Of a stretch of 61,293 nucleotides of DNA, positions 12,701 to 27,700 are shown piece by piece. Within the stretch, counting starts at the first letter, position 1, and every line of letters starts with the position of its first letter. Position numbers and translations under genes: made by a program. The notes under the pieces were generated by a model. The model was not told the DNA's origin and made no database searches. It saw nothing but the letters and a program-made list of their open reading frames with translations. Source of the DNA: Phoronis australis (taxonomy: Eukaryota > Phoronida > Phoronidae); assembly GCA_002633005.1 (NCBI GenBank), contig NMRA01000713.1, forward strand, positions 1 to 61,293, written 5' to 3'.

Positions 12701-15700
12701 GTCGATACAAAATGAGTAGGGTCACGCTTTCAAACAAATCTCCATAAATTACATTAATGGTCTGACACTTGAACTAAACAGAGAACAGAAAAAATTTCTC
12801 ACATTTGGAGACGGAATTTTTTATTTTGTCTACAACAAACTGGAAGTTACGTTGAAAGAAAGAAAGGTTTTTTCTAATAGGTTAACGAATGCCGTCTGAA
12901 ACTTCAAATATATTTTTCTATTGAAACCCCTCCAGAATCATAAGAGTCATATCATACATGATCGCCTCAAAATGGATAAAATTTCCAAACCTTCGAATGG
13001 TGCTTACGCCATAAGTTTGAATCACATTCACGGGAACCAATTCATTGACAGCACAAAACTATGGGAGGTGAAGGTGGAACCACTACTAGAGGACTACCAA
13101 TCACTATCAATTGAATTTCTATCCTTCAGTGATAACAACAGCTAATTAGCAAAACATATATTGACTTACTGTGCGCAGCAATGATTTGTTCACGTTACCA
13201 ACGTCGACAAGAACAAGCTGAATGTCTTCGTCCATCTTTATACATTGATGGGTATACACGTAGTCACCCAGGCGAGATTCACTGAAAGCAGTTACCGCGG
13301 CAATAAATAGAGACTGATTTCAAAAAAAGGAACAAACCAAATGATATTAATTAAATATTTAGTAGACATTCTACTGATTAAATTTGTAAAAGAAATTAAA
13401 TCTTATGAGCACTTAATGTCAATCGACTACATATCAATCGCAACTTTGATGGTCTTGCCTGCTTGTCACATGGAGTACCACATAATTCACGTCAAGTTTT
13501 AGAAGACATGGAAACATAATCATTTAGACAATCCCTAGAACGTCACATGTAACCTCACAAGACTGCGAATGAATTATGGCACATACTTGACGGTGGTCAG
13601 ATGTAAGCAAACAGCTTGGTGCCCAGTAACCCGATTTTTCAACGGAAACGCATTTTAACAGCACTCTTTGGAAAAATTGGAGTTTGAATATCGCCCACAA
13701 ACTTTAATTTGCACTATAATATTTCTGTAATTAACTGAAAAGATTGACAAAATACAAACCAGTGGTACTGTCAGGCATCCGTGATATTTTTACAAAAGCA
13801 ATTATTTCCACAAAATGACAGATGAGGAAAACCAAACACTTAAAATTATACACAATTATATCGAACAAGTCAATCTGTCAAAAAATATACCAAACAGTAA
13901 CACTGACCTACAAAATGCAATGACAGTGGGGCATGAGTCAGGACTAGCACAATGAACCCCTGCTACCAGTTTAGCGCGCCGTTTTTGAAGCCAAGTCACC
14001 ATCAAATTAGCCAATCTCTACTTTGCGGTCTATTTTTCCACAACATTGTCACAAAGAGAGAATTTTTTGAAATGGATTTTCAAGTCTTACAGAGCAGCGA
14101 TTCTTAAAAATCGTCCACAAAACGCCTAGCAAAGTAACAGCTAGACGTTCAAACATTCTGATGGCAAATGTACCACAACGTAAAAGTGACCTCTCTAGCT
14201 AACATGAAAAGATTCACAGAGAAAGTCTTCAAATTAAAAGTCCTAAATGGTATCACGAATATGGCATACTTACAGGACGAGGTATTCTGAAACGCCGTGA
14301 AGTTTAAAGACATACTCATCAGTGCAGATGTCTGTCATGTTATCATCACTGAGAACAGACAATACCTGGACGACCATGTGTTCCACAGTTGTGCTCACTG
14401 CAATTCAACAAGACAGAAGCTATGCATTATCACACCACAGTTTGCTATGGGAACTATAAGAAGCAATCAAATGTTAAAGATTGCACGTGTACAGTCCGGA
14501 CACACAGTGTGACTATTGTGTTGGGACACTAGTCTATGTCGATTCTAAGTCTTTTCGATTCACGCTTGACGTAAAAACGACAACGTAAGAGCTCAGTTAG
14601 CACTCATGTATGACGAGAAATTCTAGCGACACTGAATTTGTCAAGTTCTGAATCTGATAACAATTGGAAAGGACTCACTGATCTATAGCAGAACTGGTGC
14701 TACAGTAGTCTAATAAACAAACACAGTCAGCCACTTAAAGAGAGTCAAGGAAATTCTATAAAATGCAAAAAATATTGAATCACGATTTTACGTTTTCCAA
14801 GAAAACTTACAGTCGCATGTGAACACGACGGGTTCAACAGAGAACTTTGTCTCGACGCTGACTTTGACGGACATGTTCGCGCACGGCATATTATCGACGA
14901 CAGGGCTGATCAAGAAACCGTGGTTTGTCAAGTTATCTTCGTAAGTATATTCCGCCTTCATCCTGCAACACAAGACAGCAACGTTCTGGGAACTTGAGGC
15001 AGATTCTTAAGCGACACGGACTAAAGTGGTTCAAAATTGTCAGCTTAATTTTCTATTGTTTCCAGGTTTTTGTCAAGACAAACTAACAATATTTGCACAA
15101 AAATGCGAATTAATTACATCAAAAAAATCTAGATGATGGTTATCATGTCTCACCATGCAGTATTAATATAAAGGAGCTTGAATAATGATTGAAAACGTAG
15201 TCACCACCAACTGCAAGATGAGTTGCTCCGAAGAAATTACAATAGGCACTAATAACCACACCCCCTATGTTTTTCTGTGATAACCGCTGCCTGTTCATGA
15301 CAACATTCTTTGCCACCCAGCTTTGACAGTGTCGACTATGAAAACTATATGTGGCACTGAAAACTGAACCTTGTTTTCGTTGTCAAATTTCTCCACAGAA
15401 TAAAGATTAGACATTTATTTTTTAAAACAACTCTCTTAAAAATTTTCCATTATATGCAATAAATTAAATTATGGAAAAATGAGTTTTAGCAATTGTTCTT
15501 CAGCGAACTAAGGGGAGAAATAGCATAGATGGGAACTTCAAACCAGGGTTTCAGAAAACGCATTCACACATCAACATTCCTCAACATACCTTGCCACCAT
15601 ATCGCAGAAAGCCAACTCTTCTTCACTGGCACCAATTTTTTGGCGTAGAGGTTCAAACATGGCTGCTTCCTGTCAGCAAATTAAGAACACTATGAAAAGC

Positions 15701-18700
15701 TCATTAGAATTGGGGACAATAGTTACTTACAGGGTCTCCGACTTTGAGAACCAGTTTGATGCCCAATATTCAGTAAAAAACTGGTTCTCAAAATGCAAGA
15801 CTCCTGTAAGTGAATTATTACCAAGTTGGGTGTATAACATTTCTTTGGAAATCGAACGGCATTTGGCCAGGTACTATTTGGCGAGTTGGTGATATGCTAA
15901 GCATCGAGCCCTAAACAGCCAAGATTTTAAACTGCTTAAAATCAATTTCATTTCAAGAACACCGTAAAACAACCCCACCAGTCAATCAAATGTCAAATTA
16001 AAACACTCGCATTTACACTATCTAACGATAATTAGCTGATATTGAGCTACAGGTATTTATTGGTCAACATTTACTACACAAAATCAGGTCAACCAATCAC
16101 AGTGCTAGTTATCCTCCATAGTGATTAATGTAGTCGCCAGACAGCAAAATAAGGCAGAGCGAAGAATTGCATTTGTGGACGTTGTGACAACTTAATAAAA
16201 TTATATACGGGGGGTCTTTTCTTTTTCTCATGGGACGTCGGAGTAACACGGATAGGGCCCAAGTTTGTACAGGAAATTTTGGTAGACATGGCATTCTGGG
16301 ACTGGGTACGCTTTTATGTCAAACTCATGTACGCGGAGCAAAGAAACTTTCAATTGAAGTCACGTTTCTTCTATTTTCTCGGTTTGTTTGGATATTGAAT
16401 TCCTAATTCTGAAGTATGCAGTACTAAGGAAGGGTTTAAGATGCTTAGAATGCAGTCACTTATCGAAACAAGAAATAGTGGTTTTTAGCACTTTAATGGT
16501 CTAGTTCCGTGTTCAAAAAGATTTCAAATTTTCATGACAAAACCACAAAGTATTCGTCCGTATATGTTTCGGAGTTTAAAATGTCAAGAGTCTTAAAATG
16601 GATATGAGTCAAGTTATTGTTCTGCTAGACTCAGACCCGCCATGATGTCTTTGTGTTGAAAAGCTGACGGTGAGGACATTTCTAAATGGTTACCATAGCA
16701 ACCTGTGGCACACCTTATGCAGTATTCTTATCACATCTGCCCTGCCTGTTGTCACAGTTGCGTTTTTCAGTGTTTTGTGGGTCTTTTATGGAATGAAATC
16801 ATAGGAACATAATTGTGTCTGATTTTCCATGGTTTGGGCAGTCAACAAGAATAATGATCTCCAACCTCCCGAGCTTCGAGCAGACTGAACCGGCATTTAG
16901 AAAGTATGAGTCTAAAATAAGGGAGGACTGGAGTAGAGTTCGTGCCACTTTGGGAGGTACCAGATATGTGCTGGGGGGGGGGATATGAGAAATTGTTAAA
17001 AAATGCCATAGTGATTCATGAAAATTGTTGGATGCTCTAGCTTTAAAAAAATGAAACAAAAACAAACAAGTTGCAAGTTTAATGATGATCAGACTGATAT
17101 GAGACTGTGGATCATTTTTAACTGCCTGATAAGAATTATTGATATCGAAGGAGGGGGAGCCACAGGAAAGGCCCGTCTCTACATACTTGATCACAAAGCA
17201 CGTTATTGTTAGTTATTGGATGCTTAAAGAGAATGTTTCATGGTTGAAGAAGTTTCCTTATTATACACGTAGCTTCAAAGCTCAGTTGTCACTAAAATAC
17301 CCGACAAGGGGAGATGACTCTTAACAAGGAAGCTCAAATATCAAAAATGATATGACCTGCATANGGAACTTCAAACCAAGGTTTCAGAAAACGCATTCAC
17401 ACATCGAGATTCCTCAAAATACCTTGCCACCATATCGCAGAAAGCCAACTCTTCTTCACTGGCACCTATTTTTTGGCGTAGAGGTTCAAACATGGCTGCT
17501 TCCTGTCAGCAAATTAAGAACAGTTTTATGAAAAGCTCATTAGAACTGGGAACAATAGTTACTTTGAGAACCAGTTGATGCCCATCATTCAGTGGAAAAA
17601 CGGGTTCTCAAAATGCAAGACTTCTGTAAGTGAATTATTACCAAGTTGGACTGTATAACATTTCTTTGGAAATCGAACGGCATTTGGCCAGGTCCTATTT
17701 GGTAATTTGGTGTTATGCCAAGCATCGAGCCCTAAACAGCCAAGATTTTAAACTGCTTAAAATCAATTTCATTTCAAGAACAACGTAAAACAACCCCAAG
17801 AGTCAATCAAATGTCATATTAAAACACTCGCATTTACACTATCTAACGATACGTTAATTAGCTGATATTGAGCTACGGGTATTTTTTGGTCAACATTTAC
17901 TACACAATATCAGGTCAACCAATCACAGTGCTAGTTATCCTCTATAGTGATTAATATAGTTGCCAGACGGCAAAATAAGGCAGAGCGAAGAATTGCATTT
18001 GTGGACGTTGTGACAACTTAATAAAATTATATACGGGGGGGTCTTTTCTTTTTCTAATGGGACGTCGGAGTAACACGGACAGGGCCCAAGTTTGTACAGG
18101 AAATTTTGGTAGACATGACATTCTGGGACTGGGTACGCTTTTATGTCAAACTCATGTACGCGGAGCACAGAAACTTTCAATTGAAGTCACGTTTCTTCTA
18201 TTTTCTTGGTTTTTTTGGATATTGAATTCCTAATTCTGAAGTATGCAGTACTAAGGAAGGGTTTTAGAATGCAGTCACTTATCGAAACAAGCACTTTAAT
18301 GGTCTAGTTCCGTGTTCAAAAAGATTTCAAATTTTCATGACAAAACCACAAAGTATTCGTCCGTATATGTTTCGGAGTTTAAAATGTCAAGAGTCTTAAA
18401 ATGGATATGTGTCAAGTTATTGTTCTGCTAGACTCAGACCCGCCATGATGTCTTTGTGTTGAAAAGCTGACGGTGAGGACATTTCTAAATGGTTACCATA
18501 GCAACCTGTGGCACACCTTATGCAGTATTCTTATCACATCTGCCCTGCCTGTTGTCACAGTTGCGTTTTTCAGTGTTTTGTGGGTCTTTTATGGAATGAA
18601 ATCATAGGAACATAATTGTGTCTGATTTTCCATGGTTTGGGCAGTCAACAAGAATAATGATCTCCAACCTCCCGAGCTTCGAGCAGACTGAACCGGCATT

Positions 18701-21700
18701 TAGAAAGTATGAGTCTAAAATAAGGGAGGACTGGAGTAGAGTTCGTGCCACTTTGGGAGGTACCAGATATGTGCTGGGGGGGGGGATATGAGAAATTGTT
18801 AAAAAATGCCATAGTGATTCATGAAAATTGTTGGATGCTCTAGCTTTAAAAAAATGAAACAAAAACAAACAAGTTGCAAGTTTAATGATGATCAGACTGA
18901 TATGAGACTGTGGATCATTTTTAACTGCCTGATAAGAATTATTGATATCGAAGGAGGGGGAGCCACAGGAAAGGCCCGTCTCTACATACTTGATCACAAA
19001 GCACGTTATTGTTAGTTATTGGATGCTTAAAGAGAATGTTTCATGGTTGAAGAAGTTTCCTTATTATACACGTAGCTTCAAAGCTCAGTTGTCACTAAAA
19101 TACCCGACAAGGGGAGATGACTCTTAACAAGGAAGCTCAAATATCAAAAATGATATGACCTGCATATCATCAAGCAGGAAGTTGCCAAATCTTTCAATGC
19201 AGACCAGCAATTGTATAGAAAACGAGGAACTATTTCCGAAGTGAAAGTAATCATTGTAATTCTTTATCCTAATAATGACACGCAAGCATTAACCAATTAT
19301 AGGCCAACTTTTCTTAAACAAGAGGCTTTCTTGTTAAAAACACGCCCCTCAGTGTTTTATATCAAGGCGCAGGTACCCAATTACGAATATTGGCACAGGT
19401 TCAGGTATTAGCCCATGGTCCAAAGTTAACGTATTCCTGACCTTAAAGATAACAATTTGTATTTAACCAAATATCAACAAAACTATAGGCCAACTTGACA
19501 GTAAAATTATTTATTAATTTCTGAATTTGTAGAATTTGATTTTTACTGTTAGGTCAAGTGGTCTCGTCCCTTTAGTAAAAATAAAGCAAAAAAGAAGGTA
19601 AACTTATAGCAAAACAACTGTATCAATAACACTACGAAATTTTACTGTGGTCAAACTGTCTAAGATGAAATCTCAAAAATGCTGTAATACAGTTCTAAAT
19701 CGTGATTTCTCTTTCATGTGCAACTTCTGTGATTTTTTTATGAATGCAAATCACAAACATCAACAAGCCTATTCGCTAATTACATTTGGCATTTTGAGGC
19801 GATAGTATGCTCAGAGAGATGCTAAAAACATTTCATTTTACAAGAACCAAATACACACGTGTTCATGCCCCCATTGACAGCACAGCTAGTACTGCAAAGA
19901 ATATTTACATGAAACAAAACCGATAAAAATATTTTGTTAACAGGGAGGCCCACGAAATTACAGGTGGGAGAATGAAGAATCATTGGAAGCAAATATTGCT
20001 TGAAATAATTTCTAAATGTTATGACATTTCACCTTTTCAGACAGAGCGAAAATCAATGCAAGCGTATTGTAAAATTACTGATCCCAGGTAAGGTTGCTAC
20101 TGCAAGCCCTTCGTATCTCATCGCATTCGTGTGAATAATCGGATGCAAACACACTAACAATTCATTGCACAAGCAACTGGTCACATGGCACCAATGACTT
20201 GTGTTGCCATCTATCAGCACTTAGAAGTACTTCTACATGGCTTTGTACTAGTACGTTCTTTAAACATTTAACTTTACAGTATAGAGCACTGTAAGGATAT
20301 TTTCAAAAGTGAATTAACTTCTTCATAAACTATCAGACAGTAATGGCTATTGGCTCTAAGCAGCCATTAGAAATTCTTACAATGCCCTAATTTCTGAGTG
20401 AAAACTTACCTCTGTGTTGAAAACCAAGGGAGGAGGGGGTCTCTTTGGCTTGGCGGTAATTGCACCCTTCCCAGTAATGCTGGCACGTCCATTTGCCACT
20501 CTCATTTTCTTCTGGTGTTCAAGCACCTGACTCAGCTCCGTTACTGAGAAAGGGTCTCGGATTTCCTCGTACGTATGTACCGATTCATAGATATCGTCCA
20601 GTTGTCTTTCTTCAGTCTCACAACTGTCTAGTTTGTATAGAGGGTGGTCCATTTGGGCATACACAGGTACCCTTCCAGTCTTCCTATCTAGGCTTTCGTA
20701 ACCGCTGGATTTTGTTTCTGGCACTTTAAACGGATCAATACCTGCCTCTGCTGAAGTGGAAGTATCCCACAAGGCGAAGAAAGGGTCATCTTTATCACTG
20801 GCCAGGGGCAGTCCCCTGCCTGTCTCACTGTCCGTGGTGTCAGCAAAAGGGTCAAAACTTCGCAGAGTCAGACCCCGAGTGTCTGTTATCAAATCTTTTG
20901 ACAAGTCTAACAAATCTCCATTCTGAGGTTTAAGCACGGGTAAAATATTAGAGACGGAAGTTGCAGTTGATTTCTCACTGTCCTTAATGCCAGGCATTCC
21001 TGTCACAGACCATGTTTTGTTGGCCGTTTGGTCAGGCTTTAGGACAGGTTGTCTTGAACTGGAAGCGGATTCCGGTGTCCAGTACGGGTTGACCTTATAC
21101 TGCGGTGGTACAGGGTCCAGCAAAAATGGACGCTTTGCAGTTTGTTCATTAGATGTCTGACGATACCACGTGTGCGGAGCTGATGGATTACAAAACACAG
21201 GATCTGCAATGCCTCCCCATGGGGACACTGCGAAGCACGTCGGATTTGGTTCAACATATGAAGATGAACCTGTAGAGCTTCTTTGTGAAGTTGAATTAAA
21301 GTTTTGGTCAAATACAGTTTTTCTGGGTATCTCATAGCTGTCATTGTACCAATCGCTGTTAGGTGACTGTAAATCTAAAGCTTTAAGACTGGTTGTTGAG
21401 CTCGCACTTCCATTTGAATTGTACAACACATCCAAGTCCATGTTGAAGAACTCTTTAGCAACTTTAGATCTGTTCTCAGGCGACAGAAGTATGAGAGAGC
21501 TTTCAGCATCCTGTTTATCTGGAAGCTTTTCATTATTCCCTAGCTGGGCTTTATCATTTTTCTGATTAGCTGAAACCAAAGTTGTCGTCCGTCGAGGGGT
21601 CGGAACTGGAGCTTGAATAGTAGAGACCTTGGGTATCGTGCGAGGAGCTGGTTTGGGCCGAGGTCTGACAAACGACTGTTCCAGTCTCCTCTCATCAAGC

Positions 21701-24700
21701 AGATCATCCGTTGAATGAGGTCGTCTCAAATTATACTCGGCAGGATCAAGGTTGAACGCCATTCTGGAAGTACCCGTCACATCACTGGAGTGCTGAAAAA
21801 TATGACAATTTCATCATCAATGTATCTGGGCATTTCTCTTGTGGTCAAAGGTCAACTCCTGGATATCATGGAGCCATATGTCCATCACAAAAGTGTTAAA
21901 AAGTTTAGTTACATTTAAGTTTTTAATCAAAATTAAAATAATTTCAGATTCTCTTTTAACTCGTTACTCAACACTATTGACAAAAATTTTGGAACCCAGG
22001 GATTATTCGTTTAGTCAGAAATAGCGTGACCGACGTACAGCAAATTTGTACGTCCGTCACGTACATCCGTCACACCCATGAAATTGCAATTTTTCAGCCA
22101 ACAAAAATAACCTTAGGACATATTTTTACTGTCTAAACTTGCATAAGATAAAATGTATCTCACAACTAAGAACCTTAATACGATAAAATATTACAAAGGC
22201 AGTTACAGATTTTAACTAAATGCATTGAATTTTTTAAATTTCAAAAGTAGTTGCAGAAAAGTAAGTTTACAATGTCATCTAGTTATTCTAAGTAGAATTC
22301 AACTTATTAAAATCAAATAGTTGGACCACATTATAAAAATATGTAAATAAAACAAAATGTTAATTTAATGAACTTATTGTTGTTCTGTAGGTACCAAGTG
22401 TTAGTAAAGAAATGCTTAGCTTTTGGGAAATTCAAGATGCAAGAATATTCCTACAAAACAAATCCTAAGGTGCTCTAGAGTACACACAAATAACAAGAGA
22501 CCTAAAGAAATACATGTCAAGTTGCTATTGCACTGAAATCAACATGTTTTTTTTTCTGCTCTGACCTGCTTTGCTGTGTTTTGTGTTGAAAAAGCTGATG
22601 CCCGGAATTTTCAAGTGGTAGGAATCTGTCACCTACTTTATTGCGCATTTTTGTCACACCCCCACTCAGGCTGTAGGAAATCTTTTTGTGTTTTTCAGTG
22701 TATTGGGTAATTGGGTGGCTTGTATGAAATTATTTCATAGCAAATGATTACATTGTCTCATCTTACATATTTTTGACCCTTCAATCTTTTTAAGAATTGG
22801 ACTAATATTTTTTTTTCTGCTGAGCTTTGAGGAAATTAAACCCGCATTTAGAAAGGATAAAGGAAATTGTTGGAGACCACAGGAAGAACAGACGCAACCG
22901 CGAGAAGAATTAATATCTGCTGGAATATTCTCTGAAACTCGAAAAAAATGCCATCGTGGATCAAGAAATTCATAATTGTACTTGCGCGTACTGTGATGTG
23001 GCATTATTTAAAGTCTTTCTTTAAATTTGAAAAGAAGGTCTGAATTAAAGAGCTGTATGAAAACCTCATCATTTTAATCACTAAATAGAAACCAGCATCT
23101 GACCAGCATCTACATATTCCAAAACCATAATCCTAAATGCAATTAATTTAAAATACCTTGTTCTCACACTGGAAGACAGCACGGGTAATTTGAACCAAAA
23201 TATGAATGCCAAAGTCGATGTCAACTAAACCATATGCTTCACACTTTGTTTTAAGAAGATACTGAAGTCCTCGTATATCAAAAGAACTAAGCTAATAGTG
23301 AACTAGTAAAAGTATATATCTTCTGAAAAAAACAAAGAACAGGAAATATAAATAGACTTTTTGTATAATGTTTCATTATTATTTTTACTTAAAAACCTTT
23401 TCTAAGTCAAATTTTCATTTTTAAGAAAGGTACAATCATAGCACAATAATCCCTCGGTCGATTTCAATGAAACCTTTTATAAATGAATACTTCACTAGTT
23501 ACCTCAAAAACTCTGTTAGGAAATTTCGATTAGTCTGTTCGTTTGGTTTCTATAACAAATCAACTTGCGAAACGTAAGGTATTTTTGTGAAAAATTGAAG
23601 TCGTATTCGTCTTTGTCACATTACGCAAAAACTAGGCTTGTACATCAAAAATCCTAACAGCGTTTTTGAGACTGATGACTACATATTAAGTTTGGAAAGT
23701 TTCAGCAAAATCCATCAAGCCTTTTTTGAGAACTAGTGTCCCAAAGTTCAAATAAAGTTGATTTGCCAAAGGCGAGAAAAAGTCGATTAAACTGGGACAA
23801 GTGAAAATCTCAAAGTCTTCGGTTAATTATTCTGTGAAAACTTGTTTTCGGTACGCATAACCTATACAATCCTTAACTATGTTAGCTATTTCAACGTTCA
23901 CTCGCAATGTCAACTGATTTTGCAGTGCGTAACTAACTTAATTATCATTGATTAAAACCTCAAACAGACATACCTTTCCCAGCCAACTTTTACAAAATAA
24001 GTCCTAAGAATTACACTGTCTGTAACTCATACATCAAGTAAACTGTTATCTTATCATCTGAATCTGAACCTTAGAAAATATATTTGAAGATGATTAGTTT
24101 ATGATAACAGAATATAAAGGAAATGTTGGCCAGCCTTAACTTGTGATATGACAGAAAGTATCCCGTTGGGACATAAAACTGTCACTATCAATAAAGGACA
24201 AACCATTAATACCGTGTTTCACAATGAGCTGTTGTTGCTACCCTTTTACTGCCAAGATTTTTACAATTGCATTTCCAAGAGCCAAAAAATTTGAGGATAC
24301 GAAGACCATAGGATGCAAAAGTTAAACACTCTACAATTGTTATTTGTAAGTGGATTGTTATGAAGTTTTCAGGGTAAGATGGACACACGTATCACGATAT
24401 TCTAAAATCATGACATCATACGCTGAAGCTCCAAGTTGAGTATTCAAGATTCTAGGAGAGAGAACAATACCAGCGGTTAATGAAGGATTTCGGTTGAAGT
24501 GCATACTCCACCTGCCCAGGTACGCGCCTTGTTTCACACCAGAGGTTTCAAAATTAAATCCTGAATCAGAATCGTTTTGAATTTATGCTCCAGTTAAACC
24601 TTGACATTGACCAACCAGAAGCCATTGAATCCATTGCAATTCCGTAGATTAAGCAGTCCACAGAAATTCTAAAAAAACTAAGAAAAAGACTTTTGTTCAT

Positions 24701-27700
24701 AATTTGGAAAAATGCCTTCCTCTCATCTGATGTTGTTAAACTGTAGTTTTTGCCAATGAAATTTAGGATTAATTAGGTCGAGGACAGGTGAATACACAAG
24801 TAGCTGACTGTCCCATATGGCAATAAATGGGGTTACTCGCCAAAAGTCACGCCTTGCCGTGAAAGATTTAAAGCCACATGAAGTACCAGAGGCCCCTTTT
24901 GGTTCCTCGACATTTGTGATGTTCTCAATACATGATATAGGCCATCAACGGAATGGAGTTCGACGACTGCTTCAACACGATTCGCTGATTCTTACTTGAT
25001 TAATAGTGGCCATAAACCTATCTAAAGCCCTGACAAAAATCATTTTTGTACTATAAAATTGGTTTCAACTAGTTCAGTAATAGATTTTTGGGCTACGAAA
25101 GAAGTGACACTATGGTATGAGATACCAGGCTAACCTAACAAGCTTGATTTCAAGGAATAGACATGGTTGGTTTTAGTAAAAACTTGTTCCTATACCAATC
25201 AGAAACAAGTAAGACTGAACTAAAGTGGGTGGATACCTAAATCTGGTTCGTTTTTACTGAAGGGGGTTTAGTCACATTCAAGTTTAAAGATAATAATTTC
25301 GACTTATCCTGCTTAGTGATGCGCGGAATTTAAGTTTTGGCGTTAAATAGGTCACAAGCACCTATGAGGGGACATGCCTGGCAGTGGTCATTCAGACATC
25401 GATGTAAAATATCATACAACTCACATGTTTGTTACAATGACTGATGTAATGAAAATGCCAAACACTATTATAGGAATGAAAAATGAAGTACCTAAATTTT
25501 GTGATTGAAAAAGACAGAGAGCAGCAAGTTCATTTGTTTTACAACCCCCCCTCCCGCAGGCAAATATTATCCGGAAAGACCTGCTCTTTTTATGTAAGGT
25601 TCGAGTCAGTGTAAACATGCAGTGATCGCATCATTTGGATTATGTTTGTTTAGCTAAAACCATAACATTTTAATGAATTCAAACATACAAAAACTAAAGC
25701 TGAGACTGCTCACAATCATACAGTGATTTTCATGAATATACAAAACATGCATTTTTCTGCAGTTGTCATTTACACGGATCCCACATTTTGAAAACCATTT
25801 TTTCTAATGAATTAAGCAGGCATCAAACCGGTTTTCTAAATCTGGACCCCTGTAACTGACTAAATGACCCATTTTTCCAACCTCTCCTTCTTAACTGTAC
25901 AGAAATATCGATAGTAATTAGTCGGAATTGAGATCTCTCATCAATTTTGCACCTGCAGCTGAGGAGAGGAACTGACAGAAAGAGAGTTCAAGCGTGTTAC
26001 TATAAATGTGACGTATTTAAAATGTCACATGACACATATTGTCAGTGTCAGCTGACCAGAAGTTACAAGTAAAACTTATCGATTCAGACACGTCAGCAAA
26101 CTGAATATCTCAAAACTTTTTAATACAACTGACATGGCATGATCGCTGTCTTTTGATGAATTCAGGAAATAACATCAAATTAAGCCAAAAATAAAAAAAA
26201 TGAAAATGAAACTATTGACAGCTGTTTTGCAGGTCTATAGTACATCCATTATATATCATTCCTCTGGACTGTTAAAACCAAGAAATTTCCAACATCACCA
26301 TCTGATCTTAGTATCACTTTCTATTAGTAAACTAAACAAACAAGCCTATTGTGTTGGTGCACAATGCTGGGATAGCAAGCAGGTCAGAGCTTACAGTCAC
26401 ACAAAGGAATCAGCAGGTAAAAGTTAAGTCTAATTTCTCTGAAAGTTAACCGTTTTTCTCCGTTCGAAGTTTTTTGGTGACAATATTTCATACAAAACAC
26501 ATCTTCTTCATGACATTTTGTTGAACGTCATCAGGAAATAGTATTTTTAAATATCGGTTAGCGACTCAGAGATCACTGTATAAAATATCACATAAATGCA
26601 GACAATGAGAGAGCTGCACTACGTAAACAGTGGTTTGCCAACTTTCTCCACTAGCTATTGCTGTCAAACTGATAAGGACACTAGTGCACCCTGACTAATA
26701 GTTAATCAGTGACATAGTGATTATCATCCCAAAGCACAGGTGCGTAACAAAACTGAACATCTTTTTTAATATTCATTGAAGTACAAGTAAACAAAATGAA
26801 GTTCTCCACAAAATTAGATACAGTCAAAAATAATTCTAAATGCACAACTGAATACAGTACGATCTCTGGACACAATATCATAATCTGGTCCTATAGATTT
26901 AAAAATATAAGACGTGTCTTCTGAGTAGAAGAAAAACAGGCACCAAATTCACTGTTTGTAAGAGTTAACTTCCAAGCTGAAACTTACTAAAACCAAATTT
27001 AAGTCTGACATGTCCATGCTTACACTGGTAACCACTCAGATTCCCTCAGCCCCAGACAACTTTTATGATGCCTATTCAGCACGCCCTTTGTATTGATGTA
27101 GATCTGAGCTAATGAAGTAAAAGTAATACCTAGCATTACTGTCTCAACAATGATGGTTGTTATAAAACCCAAATTGGTTTTCTCTTGTATTTGCACAGAG
27201 TTACAGCCTACAGCTGAGAAGAGTAGTTCTAACTTAGTTGGTACATTTTAAATATTACAAAATTAATAAAAAAGTTAATTTGTGTTTATCTTGACAAAGG
27301 GCCACTTCCCAAAGGAACGATGGTTTCAAATGTGTTTCATATCAGCTTTCGTTATTTCAATACTCCTGTCAACTTTTTTTAGCACGAAAAGGTTGATATC
27401 TTTTTATTTTATTTTTCAACTTGAAGTACCAAACAGTGGTAGATTTTGATGGCCAGCGAAACATAAGTTAATTGTGAACTCATCCCCGAACTTTCCAGTT
27501 TACAGCTACACTAAACATTTCACGGCAAACAAAACTTCACGTGTCATTAGTATTAAAACTCAAATAATAAAATATATACGAAAGTGCAAATATGGTGATA
27601 GTCAAACTAAAGAATTGGAATTTCTGGACAACTTCAGTTGCACAGACTTCATAACTATTCTAACTTTTTGTCAGTCATAAACAAAGAAGGGTGGGCATAA

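Larger units (their letters stand above)
15532..17363. repeat. Copy 1 of a 1.8-kb tandem duplication ending at an assembly N
   Basis: Nearly the same sequence recurs at 17365-19166. It includes the 80-base PIK3C2 exon. The first part carries scattered differences and small indels; from about 16500 on the copies are almost identical. Confidence 0.95.
17365..19166. repeat. Copy 2 of the 1.8-kb tandem duplication
   Basis: Matches 15532-17363, then continues into unique sequence after GACCTGCATA. It contains the second copy of the PIK3C2 exon and of a small hairpin element. Confidence 0.95.

Noticed and set aside
20493-21565. Plus-strand open frames over the large PIK3C2 exon
   Set aside because: Mirror frames of a real minus-strand coding exon.
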